DNA of 64,000 nt, from positions 1-64,000 of the forward strand of contig JAQYVU010000004.1 of NCBI GenBank assembly GCA_030145385.1. Direction: 5' to 3'. The position numbers and the translations under genes are program-made. Below, one piece after another: positions 28,074-34,955 of the stretch (positions within the stretch are counted from its first letter, which is position 1; each line of letters opens with the position of its first letter). The notes under the pieces are model-generated. The model saw nothing but the letters and a program-made list of their open reading frames with translations, was not told the DNA's origin and ran no database searches. This DNA comes from Desulfococcaceae bacterium. GTDB taxonomy: Bacteria; Desulfobacterota; Desulfobacteria; Desulfobacterales; Desulfosalsimonadaceae.

Positions 28074-28175
28074 ATGAAAAAAGCAAAAAAAGTTATCGTG
28101 GTCAAAAAAGGCAATCACACCACCAGAAAAACCGCCATGATGTGCTGTGCTAATGCCCCATTTTCCCGTCATTAA
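28074..28175 (+). CDS. putative RiPP precursor peptide (33 residues)
   Basis: A 33-codon gene with a strong AAAAGGAGA ribosome site. The first 19 residues are rich in Lys and Val and could be a leader. The C-terminal part is TAMMCCANAPFSRH, with two adjacent cysteines. It lies directly upstream of a radical SAM/SPASM enzyme, is separated from it by a GC-rich hairpin, and has its own sigma-54 promoter: the standard layout of a ribosomally made, post-translationally modified peptide. I do not recognise the family. The Cys pair is the likely modification site, perhaps thioether cross-links. No double-Gly protease site is evident. Confidence 0.7.
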   Translation: MKKAKKVIVVKKGNHTTRKTAMMCCANAPFSRH

Positions 28176-28193
28176 TCAAAATTTTGTTTTGTT

Positions 28194-28223
28194 TTCCCCG
28201 GGCATCTGTTGATGCCCGGGGGG
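28194..28223 (+). terminator. GC-rich hairpin between peptide and maturase genes
   Basis: CCCCGGGCATC (28196-28206) pairs perfectly with GATGCCCGGGG (28211-28221) around a TGTT loop. No T-run follows directly. It may be a partial terminator or RNA-stabilising hairpin that makes the peptide transcript more abundant than the enzyme transcript. Confidence 0.6.
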
Positions 28224-28251
28224 GAACAACCGATTTTTACGCAAAGGACAG

Positions 28252-29601
28252 ATGATGCACGATCTGAAAAAATCACGATTTACCATTGAAATGCCCATTA
28301 AAGCGGACATGGAAACTTATATGGCTTTGTATCAGACCATGACCGGCGCTTTTGTGCTGGTACCTGAATCCGACTGGTCGGATATTTTTAATCCCTCATT
28401 TGATTTATCTGATCCGGAACTCATTGATGATCTGCGGGACCAGGGATTTCTGGTCAAAGCAGACGTGGATGAAACCGTTGTATTTGAGCACTGGAAGCAG
28501 CAGCATGTGCATAATTACGATACCATTACCTCCAAGGTCAATGTGACCCGCAAATGCAACAATCGCTGCACTTATTGCATTCTGGATTATGAAGCCAGGG
28601 AAATGACCCCGGATACGGCCCGGGCCATGGATGAGTTTTATATTGATACCATCAACTACCGGCGTCCCTTTTATGTCCGGGATGATTACCTGGGGGGCGA
28701 ACCCCTGTTAAATACCCGGGTTCTGATGGCCAGCGCTGGCCGGCGGTTTGCTCACTGCCGGAAAAACAATATTGATTACGCATTTACCATCACCACCAAC
28801 GGGGTATTGCTGACACCGGCCATTGTGTCAAAGATGAAGGCCGTCGGTCTTGCCGGCATCCGCGTCAGTCTGGCCGGCCCGGCCCAGGTTCATGATCCGC
28901 TGCGGCCGTCGGCAACCCAGGCAAAGACCTATGATACGATTATTAAGAATTTAAAATCCGTATCCGGCATGACGCCGATTACCATTGAGTGTCAGTATGA
29001 CAGCGGAGCCACGGATTACCGGTTGATGCCGGAGATGTATGATGATTTTAAAAAACATGATATCGCCATCAATGATATTCATTTTACACCCATATTGAAA
29101 AAACGCGGCGAATGCCGTTTTAATACCGGTCTGGGAGACCCGCAAATTGCGCTGGACCTGATGAAACAAGCGCGGGAATATGGATATTGCTCGGAACGCG
29201 AGGCTCCTGCCAGTTTATGCCGGGCGGATTTCAAGGCCATGTTTGTGTTTGATACGGACGGGTCGATTATTCCCTGCCCGGGCCTGCAGGAAGGGGAAAT
29301 GGCCTATGGCCATGTCTTCAAAGGGGTCGATTTTATCGCAGAATCCCAGCTTCTCACCCGGAAACTGCCGGAAAAATGTCTGGACCAGTGCGATTTATTG
29401 CCCATCTGCATGGGCGGATGCCGCCAGCAGGCCCTGGTGTATCAGGGTGATTTTGCGGGAATCGACTGTCAGTATGACACCCAGCGGCTTTTTTTAGATG
29501 ATTATATCCGGGAAATGGCGGTTGGCGCCCTGGCTCAGGATGAAGAGGCTCAGGAAGAAGAGGCGCAGGAAGAAGTCACCTGCATGGAGAAAGCTGCCTG
29601 A
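28252..29601 (+). CDS. radical SAM/SPASM peptide maturase
   Basis: A 449-residue enzyme. Residues 1-95 resemble the N-terminal segment of peptide-modifying radical SAM proteins (LYQTMTGAFVLVPE, LIDDLRDQGFLVKADVDE). The radical SAM motif is CNNRCTYC (Cys102, Cys106, Cys109). The C-terminal SPASM region (about 320-410) binds auxiliary Fe-S clusters: LCRADFKAMFVF, IIPCPG, CLDQCDLLPICMGGC and DCQ. The tail is acidic with repeated EEAQEE. It would use SAM radical chemistry on the upstream peptide. AAAGGA precedes two adjacent ATGs (28252 and 28255); the second has better spacing. Its stop overlaps the exporter's start (TGATG). Confidence 0.88.
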   Translation: MMHDLKKSRFTIEMPIKADMETYMALYQTMTGAFVLVPESDWSDIFNPSFDLSDPELIDDLRDQGFLVKADVDETVVFEHWKQQHVHNYDTITSKVNVTRKCNNRCTYCILDYEAREMTPDTARAMDEFYIDTINYRRPFYVRDDYLGGEPLLNTRVLMASAGRRFAHCRKNNIDYAFTITTNGVLLTPAIVSKMKAVGLAGIRVSLAGPAQVHDPLRPSATQAKTYDTIIKNLKSVSGMTPITIECQYDSGATDYRLMPEMYDDFKKHDIAINDIHFTPILKKRGECRFNTGLGDPQIALDLMKQAREYGYCSEREAPASLCRADFKAMFVFDTDGSIIPCPGLQEGEMAYGHVFKGVDFIAESQLLTRKLPEKCLDQCDLLPICMGGCRQQALVYQGDFAGIDCQYDTQRLFLDDYIREMAVGALAQDEEAQEEEAQEEVTCMEKAA

Positions 29602-30779
29602 TGAAAGCCGGGCAGATGCATCCCAAATACCTGATGATCAGTGTGGATTTTTTTTCAGACATCGGGAACAAATTCATCGGCCTGATCCTTCTGGATCTTC
29701 TCGTGTTTAAAGGCGCGAGCGCATTGTCCAGCCTGGTACTGCTGTGCGTCATTGATCAGCTGCCCTCTGTTCTGTTGAGTCCGTTGGCCGGGATTTACAT
29801 TGACCGGGTGGGGCCGAAAAAATGGCTGATGCTTGTGAACATGAGCAAGTGCGTGCTCGTGGCCGTGATTGCGGCAACCGCATCCCAATGGGCGATTTTT
29901 CCGGTTTATTTCTGCTTTATCGTGGCCTCGCTGTTTTTTTCCATCGGCCAGCTTTCCCTGGTGCCGATGCTGATACCCAAAAACCGCCTGATGGCCTTTA
30001 ACGCGTTAAATGAACGGATTGCCATTGCCGGGGGCATCCTGTCCCCCTGGCTCATCGGCATGATGCTTGAAAAAACCGGCCGCTCAACCGCGCTGGGTCT
30101 AACCTGCCTGATTTTTGCTTTCACGGTTTTGCTGATTGCCGGGTTGCCGAAAATCAATAAAAGCCGGGCTTCTGAAAAGGCCGGACAGATATTAAAGCAA
30201 AAAACCGGCCCCTTTTTTTCCAGGACCCGGGCAGCGTTTAATGGATGTCAGATCAATTATGTTTATTTTTTAATGCTGGGAGTCGTGCTGCTGGGAGGCG
30301 GGGTGCTGAATATCGGTCTGCCTTTTTATTTTAAGACGAACCTGAATGGGGATATTGCCCGGTGGGGATTTATTATGTCTGCATTTCAGGCAGGGGCTTT
30401 TTCTTCCACCCTTTTGCTCCCTTTATGCGAAGCAAAATTAAAACAGCCGGCAATTCCTTCGTTCAGTTTTCTGGTCCTCGGCGGGGCCATGTTTGTCCTT
30501 CCTTATGCGACAGACTACCTTCAGGTGTCGGTGCTGATGTTTTTTCTGGGATGCGGTTTCACCATGCTCCATATTTTCTGGGAAAGCCTGATCCAGCAGT
30601 ACAGTCCGCGCCATATGATCGGCAAAACCATGTCATTGCTGTCTTCCTATAAAGGTCTTTGCTATCTGGGTACGGTGCTAACCGGCGCGATGATCTCCAG
30701 TATCTGGGGGGCGGAATCGTTTTTGATGATCGGATCCCTGGTGGTCGGTGCCGCTTTTTTTATTCCCCAAAAGCAGTAA
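29601..30779 (+). CDS. MFS transporter, probable exporter of the modified peptide
   Basis: A 392-residue protein with about twelve hydrophobic helices and an MFS-type loop 2-3 motif (LAGIYIDRVGPKKWLMLVN). It resembles the MFS_3/enterobactin-exporter-like group. It is translationally coupled to the maturase, which is the main reason to assign it to export of the peptide product from the cytoplasm. It lacks an ABC or peptidase domain, so any leader removal must be done by another protein. Confidence 0.82.
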   Translation: MKAGQMHPKYLMISVDFFSDIGNKFIGLILLDLLVFKGASALSSLVLLCVIDQLPSVLLSPLAGIYIDRVGPKKWLMLVNMSKCVLVAVIAATASQWAIFPVYFCFIVASLFFSIGQLSLVPMLIPKNRLMAFNALNERIAIAGGILSPWLIGMMLEKTGRSTALGLTCLIFAFTVLLIAGLPKINKSRASEKAGQILKQKTGPFFSRTRAAFNGCQINYVYFLMLGVVLLGGGVLNIGLPFYFKTNLNGDIARWGFIMSAFQAGAFSSTLLLPLCEAKLKQPAIPSFSFLVLGGAMFVLPYATDYLQVSVLMFFLGCGFTMLHIFWESLIQQYSPRHMIGKTMSLLSSYKGLCYLGTVLTGAMISSIWGAESFLMIGSLVVGAAFFIPQKQ

Positions 30780-30822
30780 GTACCTCTTTACATCCCATGG
30801 GCTAATCCTCTATTGTCTTTTT

Positions 30823-32574
30823 ATGATTCGCCATAAAAAGAAAAAACTGATTTATAAATTCCTGTCTTTTATTCTTCCGTTTATTATCTCATCGATTCTT
30901 ATCACAAGCGTTATTTTGTCTTTGACAAACTATAATTTTTTTCAAAAAACCATTAATCAGGATTACCGCAATATCATAAAAAGTTCAGCCGGAGAGATCC
31001 AGCTGTTCATGGACAATGCACAGCGCAATCTGGAAAGCCTTGCATTGCTGATGGCATCAATAAAGCTGGATCCGTGGCAGAAAGAAATCGCCCTGACAGC
31101 GTTTTTGCATACCAATTCCCAATTTGTGTCGATCGATCTGTTTTCTGCTCAAGGGGAAAAAATCGTATCCACCATTTCAGAAGACCGGCCGCCAGATAAC
31201 ACTGCCCCGGAAATGTTTGCCAAAGTCCTTTCCGGACAGGTGGCGATTTCCGACGTCATGCTGGCTGAAAACGATATCCCCCATGTACTTGTGGCCGTTC
31301 CGATATTTTCTTTGGGAAAAGTCAACGAAGTCCTGTGGGCGGAATTAAATCTTAAAGCCATCTGGGATGTTCTGGAGGGAATTACGATCGGCGATACCGG
31401 CCAGGTCTATATTATGGATTTATCCGGCCGTTACATTGCCCACAGGGAAATCGACCGGGTGCTTCGAACACCGCCGGCTGAAAAACCGGATATTTTAGAA
31501 GAAATCCGCGGCGCGAAAGTGCCGGTTGAATGGTTTGAGGACAAAGAAGGCAGCACGTCTTACAATCTGGGGGCTTATGTTCCGGGGCTTGACTGGGTTG
31601 TGGTTTTAAGTCAGCCGGGCACGGAAATTTACGCGTATCTGTACCGCAATATCTTATGGGCGGTGCTGGTAACGTTATCAATCTGCATTGTGGCTGTTTT
31701 TTTAGGGTGGAGCTGGATCAGGCGCTTTCTGGTTCCCATTCAGACCCTGCATCGCCAGGTTCAGGTAATCGGCCAGGGAGATCTTGATCAGAAAGTATCC
31801 ATTGAAACGGAAGATGAAATCGGCGATCTGGGCAGTGCGTTTAATGAAATGACGGATTCGCTCAAGGAACACATCGCCCGGGAAGTCGAAAGCGCCCGGG
31901 CTCTGGTGCACACGAAAAATCTGGCGATTCTCGGCACGGCATCGAGCAAGGTGACCCATGAAGTGGGAAATTTTTTAAACAATACCCATATGGCCCTGTC
32001 CGGCCTGAAAAGAGAGGCACTCAGTCAACGAGGTGAAAAAATACTCAAGATTATCGACAATGAATCCGGCCGGGTAAAGGAGTTCATCCAGAAATTTCTG
32101 CAGTTTGCCAAAAAACCCGACCTGCATTTACAAAAAACCCCCCTGGATCTGATCATCAAAGAAATCCTGACAATCGTCGGGCCGGAAGCTGAAAAAAGAG
32201 GGATTGAAATTGCGCTGAACTGGGATGCAAAAATTCCCCTTGTCAACATTGATGCCGGCCTGATGAGCCAGATCATGAACAACCTGGTCAAAAACAGCAT
32301 AGAGGCCATTCCGGGTGACGGGACAATATCAATCAAAGGAATCCTTGAAAATGAAAATCTTGTGATTTCCGTCAAAGATACCGGTGCGGGCATTGACGCT
32401 GAAAACGCAGAAAAGATTTTTGAGCCGTTTTTTACCACAAAAGGGGTTAAGGGGACAGGGCTGGGCATGCCGATCGTGAAAACAAATGTGGAAGCCCACG
32501 GCGGGACCATTGAATGCAGGAGCGCCTTCGGTAAAGGTACCACATTTATTATCCGGTTGCCTATTGACAGCTAA
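30823..32574 (+). CDS. membrane histidine kinase with periplasmic Cache-type sensor
   Basis: A 583-residue sensor kinase. The first membrane helix is at about 15-40 and the periplasmic Cache-like domain at about 45-270 (VLLAENDIPHVLVAVPIFSLG-like region, GDTGQVYIMDLSGRYIAHRE). A second helix sits near 285-305, then HAMP, a phosphoacceptor helix with His in KVTHEVGNFLNN, and an ATPase domain ([43 protein letters not shown]). No receiver domain is present. The ATG at 30823 gives a start just before the membrane helix; a GTG inside the upstream gene is less likely. It is probably the partner of the NtrC regulator at 22988 and may sense the peptide or its metal complex. Confidence 0.82.
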   Translation: MIRHKKKKLIYKFLSFILPFIISSILITSVILSLTNYNFFQKTINQDYRNIIKSSAGEIQLFMDNAQRNLESLALLMASIKLDPWQKEIALTAFLHTNSQFVSIDLFSAQGEKIVSTISEDRPPDNTAPEMFAKVLSGQVAISDVMLAENDIPHVLVAVPIFSLGKVNEVLWAELNLKAIWDVLEGITIGDTGQVYIMDLSGRYIAHREIDRVLRTPPAEKPDILEEIRGAKVPVEWFEDKEGSTSYNLGAYVPGLDWVVVLSQPGTEIYAYLYRNILWAVLVTLSICIVAVFLGWSWIRRFLVPIQTLHRQVQVIGQGDLDQKVSIETEDEIGDLGSAFNEMTDSLKEHIAREVESARALVHTKNLAILGTASSKVTHEVGNFLNNTHMALSGLKREALSQRGEKILKIIDNESGRVKEFIQKFLQFAKKPDLHLQKTPLDLIIKEILTIVGPEAEKRGIEIALNWDAKIPLVNIDAGLMSQIMNNLVKNSIEAIPGDGTISIKGILENENLVISVKDTGAGIDAENAEKIFEPFFTTKGVKGTGLGMPIVKTNVEAHGGTIECRSAFGKGTTFIIRLPIDS

Positions 32575-32590
32575 TTTAATTTGATATAAT
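32564..32590 (+). promoter_or_regulatory. probable promoter of the tRNA-Leu gene
   Basis: TTGACA (32564-32569, overlapping the end of the kinase gene) and TATAAT (32585-32590) are both perfect hexamers with a slightly short 15-base spacer, 24 bases before the tRNA start. Confidence 0.5.
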
Positions 32591-32613
32591 AACGCAATTA
32601 TCAAAAAAATCGT

Positions 32614-32652
32614 GCCGGAGTGGTGGAATTGGTAGACGCAGAGGACTCAAAA
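32614..32652 (+). pseudogene. tRNA-Leu(CAA), 5' half only
   Basis: The sequence starts like a class II tRNA-Leu: acceptor 5' strand GCCGGAG, D-arm with GGTAGACGC and anticodon stem GAGGA with loop CTCAAAA (anticodon CAA). The expected TCCTC of the anticodon 3' stem is replaced by AACGA, and no variable arm, T-arm or 3' acceptor follows. The gene is therefore cut in or just after the anticodon loop, at the junction with the phage-like DNA. Confidence 0.75.
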
Positions 32653-32686
32653 AACGACCAGCACTAAAATCATAAGCACCTAATAG

Positions 32687-32720
32687 CCCTTAACAATCTA
32701 ATTTGTTAGGGGTTTTTTTT
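32687..32720 (+). terminator. rho-independent terminator at the junction
   Basis: CCCTTAACAA pairs with TTGTTAGGGG (one G-T wobble) around a six-base loop, followed by eight T residues. It would stop transcription entering the phage DNA from the tRNA-Leu promoter. Confidence 0.75.
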
Positions 32721-32794
32721 ATTTCTTTATTTTCTTCATATTCTCTATTTTACCCACTTTTCTAAGTTTTCTTTCCCTATTTTGGAACCAAAAG

Positions 32795-32803
32795 TTATCC
32801 ACA
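32795..32803 (+). promoter_or_regulatory. DnaA box (TTATCCACA)
   Basis: A perfect consensus DnaA box in an AT-rich intergenic stretch beside the folded element at 32944. Five further exact copies occur in the phage part of the window. Confidence 0.45.
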
Positions 32804-32813
32804 GTTTAGTAGC

Positions 32814-32841
32814 TTGAATAGCTATAAATATATGATATAAT
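32814..32841 (+). promoter_or_regulatory. phage promoter with extended -10
   Basis: TTGAAT (32814) and TATAAT (32836) with a 16-base spacer and a TG one base before the -10. A second TGATATAAT follows at 32863-32871. It would read through the folded element into the first small genes. Confidence 0.5.
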
Positions 32842-32943
32842 AAAAATACAAGCCTTTATCGGTGATATAATCGAAAAACCAGATATACCCCGCATCTTAC
32901 GTCCTCAAAAATTTTCAGCGTTTCACGCAAAAATATAAATAGT

Positions 32944-33063
32944 GTCCGCATTATGTTGGTATGGGAACTTCGTTCCACCTATCCAACAGCTCCCTCTTTC
33001 GGTTGGCTAATCCTAGCACAACACCAAATAGGGAGCTGTTGGCTACGCCAAACAAATGCGGAC
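32944..33063. ncRNA. strongly folded intergenic element (origin or structured RNA candidate)
   Basis: Outer stem GTCCGCATT (32944-32952) pairs with AATGCGGAC (33055-33063). Inside are a hairpin GGAAC-TTC-GTTCC (32964-32976) and a 13-bp perfect stem CCAACAGCTCCCT (32983-32995) with 33030-33042. GTTGG at 32955-32959 could alternatively pair with CCAAC at 32983-32987, competing with the 13-bp stem. It has no coding potential. It may be a leader RNA, a single-strand origin or a packaging/resolution site. Confidence 0.5.
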
Positions 33064-33077
33064 TAATAAAATAAAAT

Positions 33078-33221
33078 ATGGATTATAGAAAAAACGAAAC
33101 TAATAATATCAACGTCAAGGCTGAAAATAATTATGAAATTGCCTATTTAGATGACGAAAAAGTGTTTGTTTTGGATAGGCATAGCGGAGATTTAAAAATA
33201 TATAAAAATAAAATAAATTAA
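33078..33221 (+). CDS. 47-residue phage protein, unknown
   Basis: A short open frame (MDYRKNETNN...) after the folded element, in tight series with the next gene. The composition is charged, with no motif. There is no Shine-Dalgarno site, as for most neighbours. It is supported by its placement in a same-strand run of small genes. Confidence 0.45.
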   Translation: MDYRKNETNNINVKAENNYEIAYLDDEKVFVLDRHSGDLKIYKNKIN

Positions 33222-33225
33222 TAAT

Positions 33226-33381
33226 ATGAATGATGAAATTAAACATTACCTGCTGATTATAGCTAGCCAAAGCTTAGTTATTTCGGCTATTATTTATGCT
33301 GATTCTTGGGTTTCTAAGATTTTTCTATGTGCGGTCGCCGTTGGATTATTAAAAGAATTTACAATTATAAAAAATAAATAA
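33226..33381 (+). CDS. 51-residue membrane protein, unknown
   Basis: It starts four bases after the previous stop and holds two hydrophobic segments (YLLIIASQSLVISAIIYA and IFLCAVAVGLL). It is a small phage membrane protein of unknown role; inner-membrane modification or superinfection exclusion are possible but unproven. Confidence 0.5.
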   Translation: MNDEIKHYLLIIASQSLVISAIIYADSWVSKIFLCAVAVGLLKEFTIIKNK

Positions 33382-33386
33382 CCCCA

Positions 33387-33457
33387 GGTGGCAGATATTT
33401 TGTGCGTCTTTTATCTCGTTGATGTTTTCACTATAATTTCATCACGCCCACGCCACC
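33387..33457. repeat. nested inverted repeat between small genes
   Basis: GGTGGC (33387-33392) pairs with GCCACC (33452-33457), and TGATG (33420-33424) with CATCA (33440-33444) inside. The spacing is loose, so the fold is uncertain. It fills most of the 98-base gap between two genes. Confidence 0.3.
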
Positions 33458-33479
33458 ACCTAATTGGTAAATAAAATAT

Positions 33480-33653
33480 ATGAAACAATACGAATTACCA
33501 AACAATTCAAAAATTAAGTTACCAGACGGAGAATTTGCTACCTTTCTTAAGATGGATGGAATGTATGCTCAATGGGACTTTGATGGAGAGATGAGGATTG
33601 GAAATTTTATGGAATTTGAAAAAAGAGACGGTTATTACGAAGTAAGTAAATAA
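33480..33653 (+). CDS. 57-residue phage protein, unknown
   Basis: A small beta-rich looking protein (KLPDGEFATFLKMDGMYAQW). It lies six bases before the next gene. No recognisable domain and no ribosome site. Confidence 0.5.
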   Translation: MKQYELPNNSKIKLPDGEFATFLKMDGMYAQWDFDGEMRIGNFMEFEKRDGYYEVSK

Positions 33654-33658
33654 AATAT

Positions 33659-33907
33659 ATGTTTTATTGGGTGAAGTTTGAATGCAATTTTTGTGCTGAA
33701 GTCGGTGGTTATCAAGGATGGTGCTTATGTAGAAAAAGCGTCATTGGAGACCCGACAATTAAAACTGATAAAAATGGTTTTAAGTATACAGATGGAGAAA
33801 TTCAGATGTGGCCAGTATTAGATAAAGACATAATAGACCCTTGGCATTATACAAAATATTATTGGATTTTTGACTTAAGAATTATATCAGAGTTTTTAAA
33901 TAATTAA
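33659..33907 (+). CDS. 82-residue Cys-containing phage protein, unknown
   Basis: It contains four cysteines in two clusters (ECNFCAEV and WCLC), a possible zinc site, in a small acidic and aromatic-rich protein. It is not recognised. The two tRNA genes follow. Confidence 0.5.
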   Translation: MFYWVKFECNFCAEVGGYQGWCLCRKSVIGDPTIKTDKNGFKYTDGEIQMWPVLDKDIIDPWHYTKYYWIFDLRIISEFLNN

Positions 33908-33920
33908 ATAAATCAAAAGG

Positions 33921-33992
33921 CAGGGTGAGCGTAACTGGCAACCTAACAGTCTCCAAAACCGAGTAATGGAGGTTCAATTCCTCCCACCCTGA
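33921..33992 (+). tRNA. tRNA-Trp (CCA), phage-encoded, irregular arms
   Basis: Acceptor CAGGGTG/CACCCTG pairs over 7 bp, and the T-arm is perfect (GGAGG-TTCAATT-CCTCC). The anticodon loop CTCCAAA gives CCA, Trp. The anticodon stem has two mismatches and the D-stem is poor, so it may be decaying or unusual. The 3' CCA is not encoded. Confidence 0.6.
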
Positions 33993-33997
33993 CATAA

Positions 33998-34069
33998 TTC
34001 TCTGTGGTGAAATTGGTATCACGGCTGACTGTTAATCAGCTATTTCTGGTTCGAATCCAGGCGGAGGAG
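33998..34069 (+). tRNA. tRNA-Asn (GTT), phage-encoded
   Basis: Complete cloverleaf: acceptor TTCTCTG/CGGAGGA (with G-T wobbles), D-arm GTGA/TCAC, anticodon arm GCTGA-CTGTTAA-TCAGC, and T-arm closed with loop TTCGAAT. The 3' CCA is not encoded. It starts six bases after the Trp-like tRNA. Confidence 0.85.
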
Positions 34070-34091
34070 CATATATATGTAACATTTCAAT

Positions 34092-34898
34092 ATGAGACAC
34101 AAAGACAATCATCATGACATCCTGAATTTTATTCTTGATTTAGACAACTTAATACAGGTTAAAAACCTTGCCTCTTACAAAGCCAAAAGAGTTGACGGTT
34201 CTTTACTTAGACCAAGAAAAAAATTTGAATTACTGGAAAACGAAGGGTTGATCCGAAAAGTCCCAAATTTAGGCGAGGCTCATTTAACGGCTGAACAATT
34301 GAAAAAGAAGCCTTTAGATGTAAATAACCGCTGGTGGCAGGTAACACGCTTAGGAGCCAGGGAAATAGGCAGAGAAAGCGATTATAAAAGGGTTCGTGAA
34401 GTAAAATCAGTCAGAGATAAAGAACACGAATCCCAAATAAGGGATGTTTGCGTAGCCTTTAAACGGTTATATCCTGATTATAAGTTTGAATTCGACTTAA
34501 ACGCCGAAATTGACGGTGTTAAGCCCGATATAGCTATAAAGATTAGCAACGGAATAGATACCCATCATTTCGTTGTGGAAGTCGAAAGAAAAGACTGGGG
34601 AGTAAGAACTTACCGGGAAACCGTCTTGAAATATGAAAAAGCCAAGCTCAAAGCTAAAGTTTTAATTGTTTACTCCGACAGGGATTTTGATCAAGGACAC
34701 CCACGGCCCCAGTGTTATAGCGACTTTATAGTAGCCCAAAGAAAGGAAATGCTCATGAGGCAGTTTCAATGTCTCTTGAAAGCCTCTAAAGATTTACCAG
34801 GATACCGTTATTTATTTCTCCCTTATCCCGATTATCACCGACTTAATGAAAGAGTTTGGTATCTCCCAAATGGGCATCAAATTAATTTAATCAGTTAA
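34092..34898 (+). CDS. replication-relaxation-like protein (winged helix plus nuclease-like domain)
   Basis: A 268-residue protein resembling the replication-relaxation family of mobile elements. The N-terminal part (about 1-100) looks like a winged helix (FELLENEGLIRKVPNLGEAHLT, WWQVTRLGAREIGRE). The C-terminal part has a PD-(D/E)XK-like core: DGVKPDIAIKI, then HHFVVEVERKDW with an acidic pair and Lys. Such proteins bind origin DNA or replication partners in plasmids and integrative elements. A second protein of similar plan is encoded at 42218. It follows the tRNA genes and has no Shine-Dalgarno site. Confidence 0.6.
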   Translation: MRHKDNHHDILNFILDLDNLIQVKNLASYKAKRVDGSLLRPRKKFELLENEGLIRKVPNLGEAHLTAEQLKKKPLDVNNRWWQVTRLGAREIGRESDYKRVREVKSVRDKEHESQIRDVCVAFKRLYPDYKFEFDLNAEIDGVKPDIAIKISNGIDTHHFVVEVERKDWGVRTYRETVLKYEKAKLKAKVLIVYSDRDFDQGHPRPQCYSDFIVAQRKEMLMRQFQCLLKASKDLPGYRYLFLPYPDYHRLNERVWYLPNGHQINLIS

Positions 34899-34955
34899 TT
34901 TACACTTCTTTGTTTGCGGTTCTTTAACAACAACCATAAACGATGGAGGTGTAAA

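Noticed and set aside
30748-30822. GTG start for the Cache kinase inside the MFS gene
   Set aside because: It adds residues that overlap the transporter and lack homology style; the ATG at 30823 precedes the membrane helix directly.
32614-32720. Group I intron or other intron in tRNA-Leu
   Set aside because: No 3' exon is seen and no intron core could be recognised; a terminator and phage genes follow instead.
33921-33992. Treating the Trp-like tRNA as chance similarity
   Set aside because: The 7-bp acceptor and perfect T-arm with correct spacing are too good for chance, so it is kept with reduced confidence.
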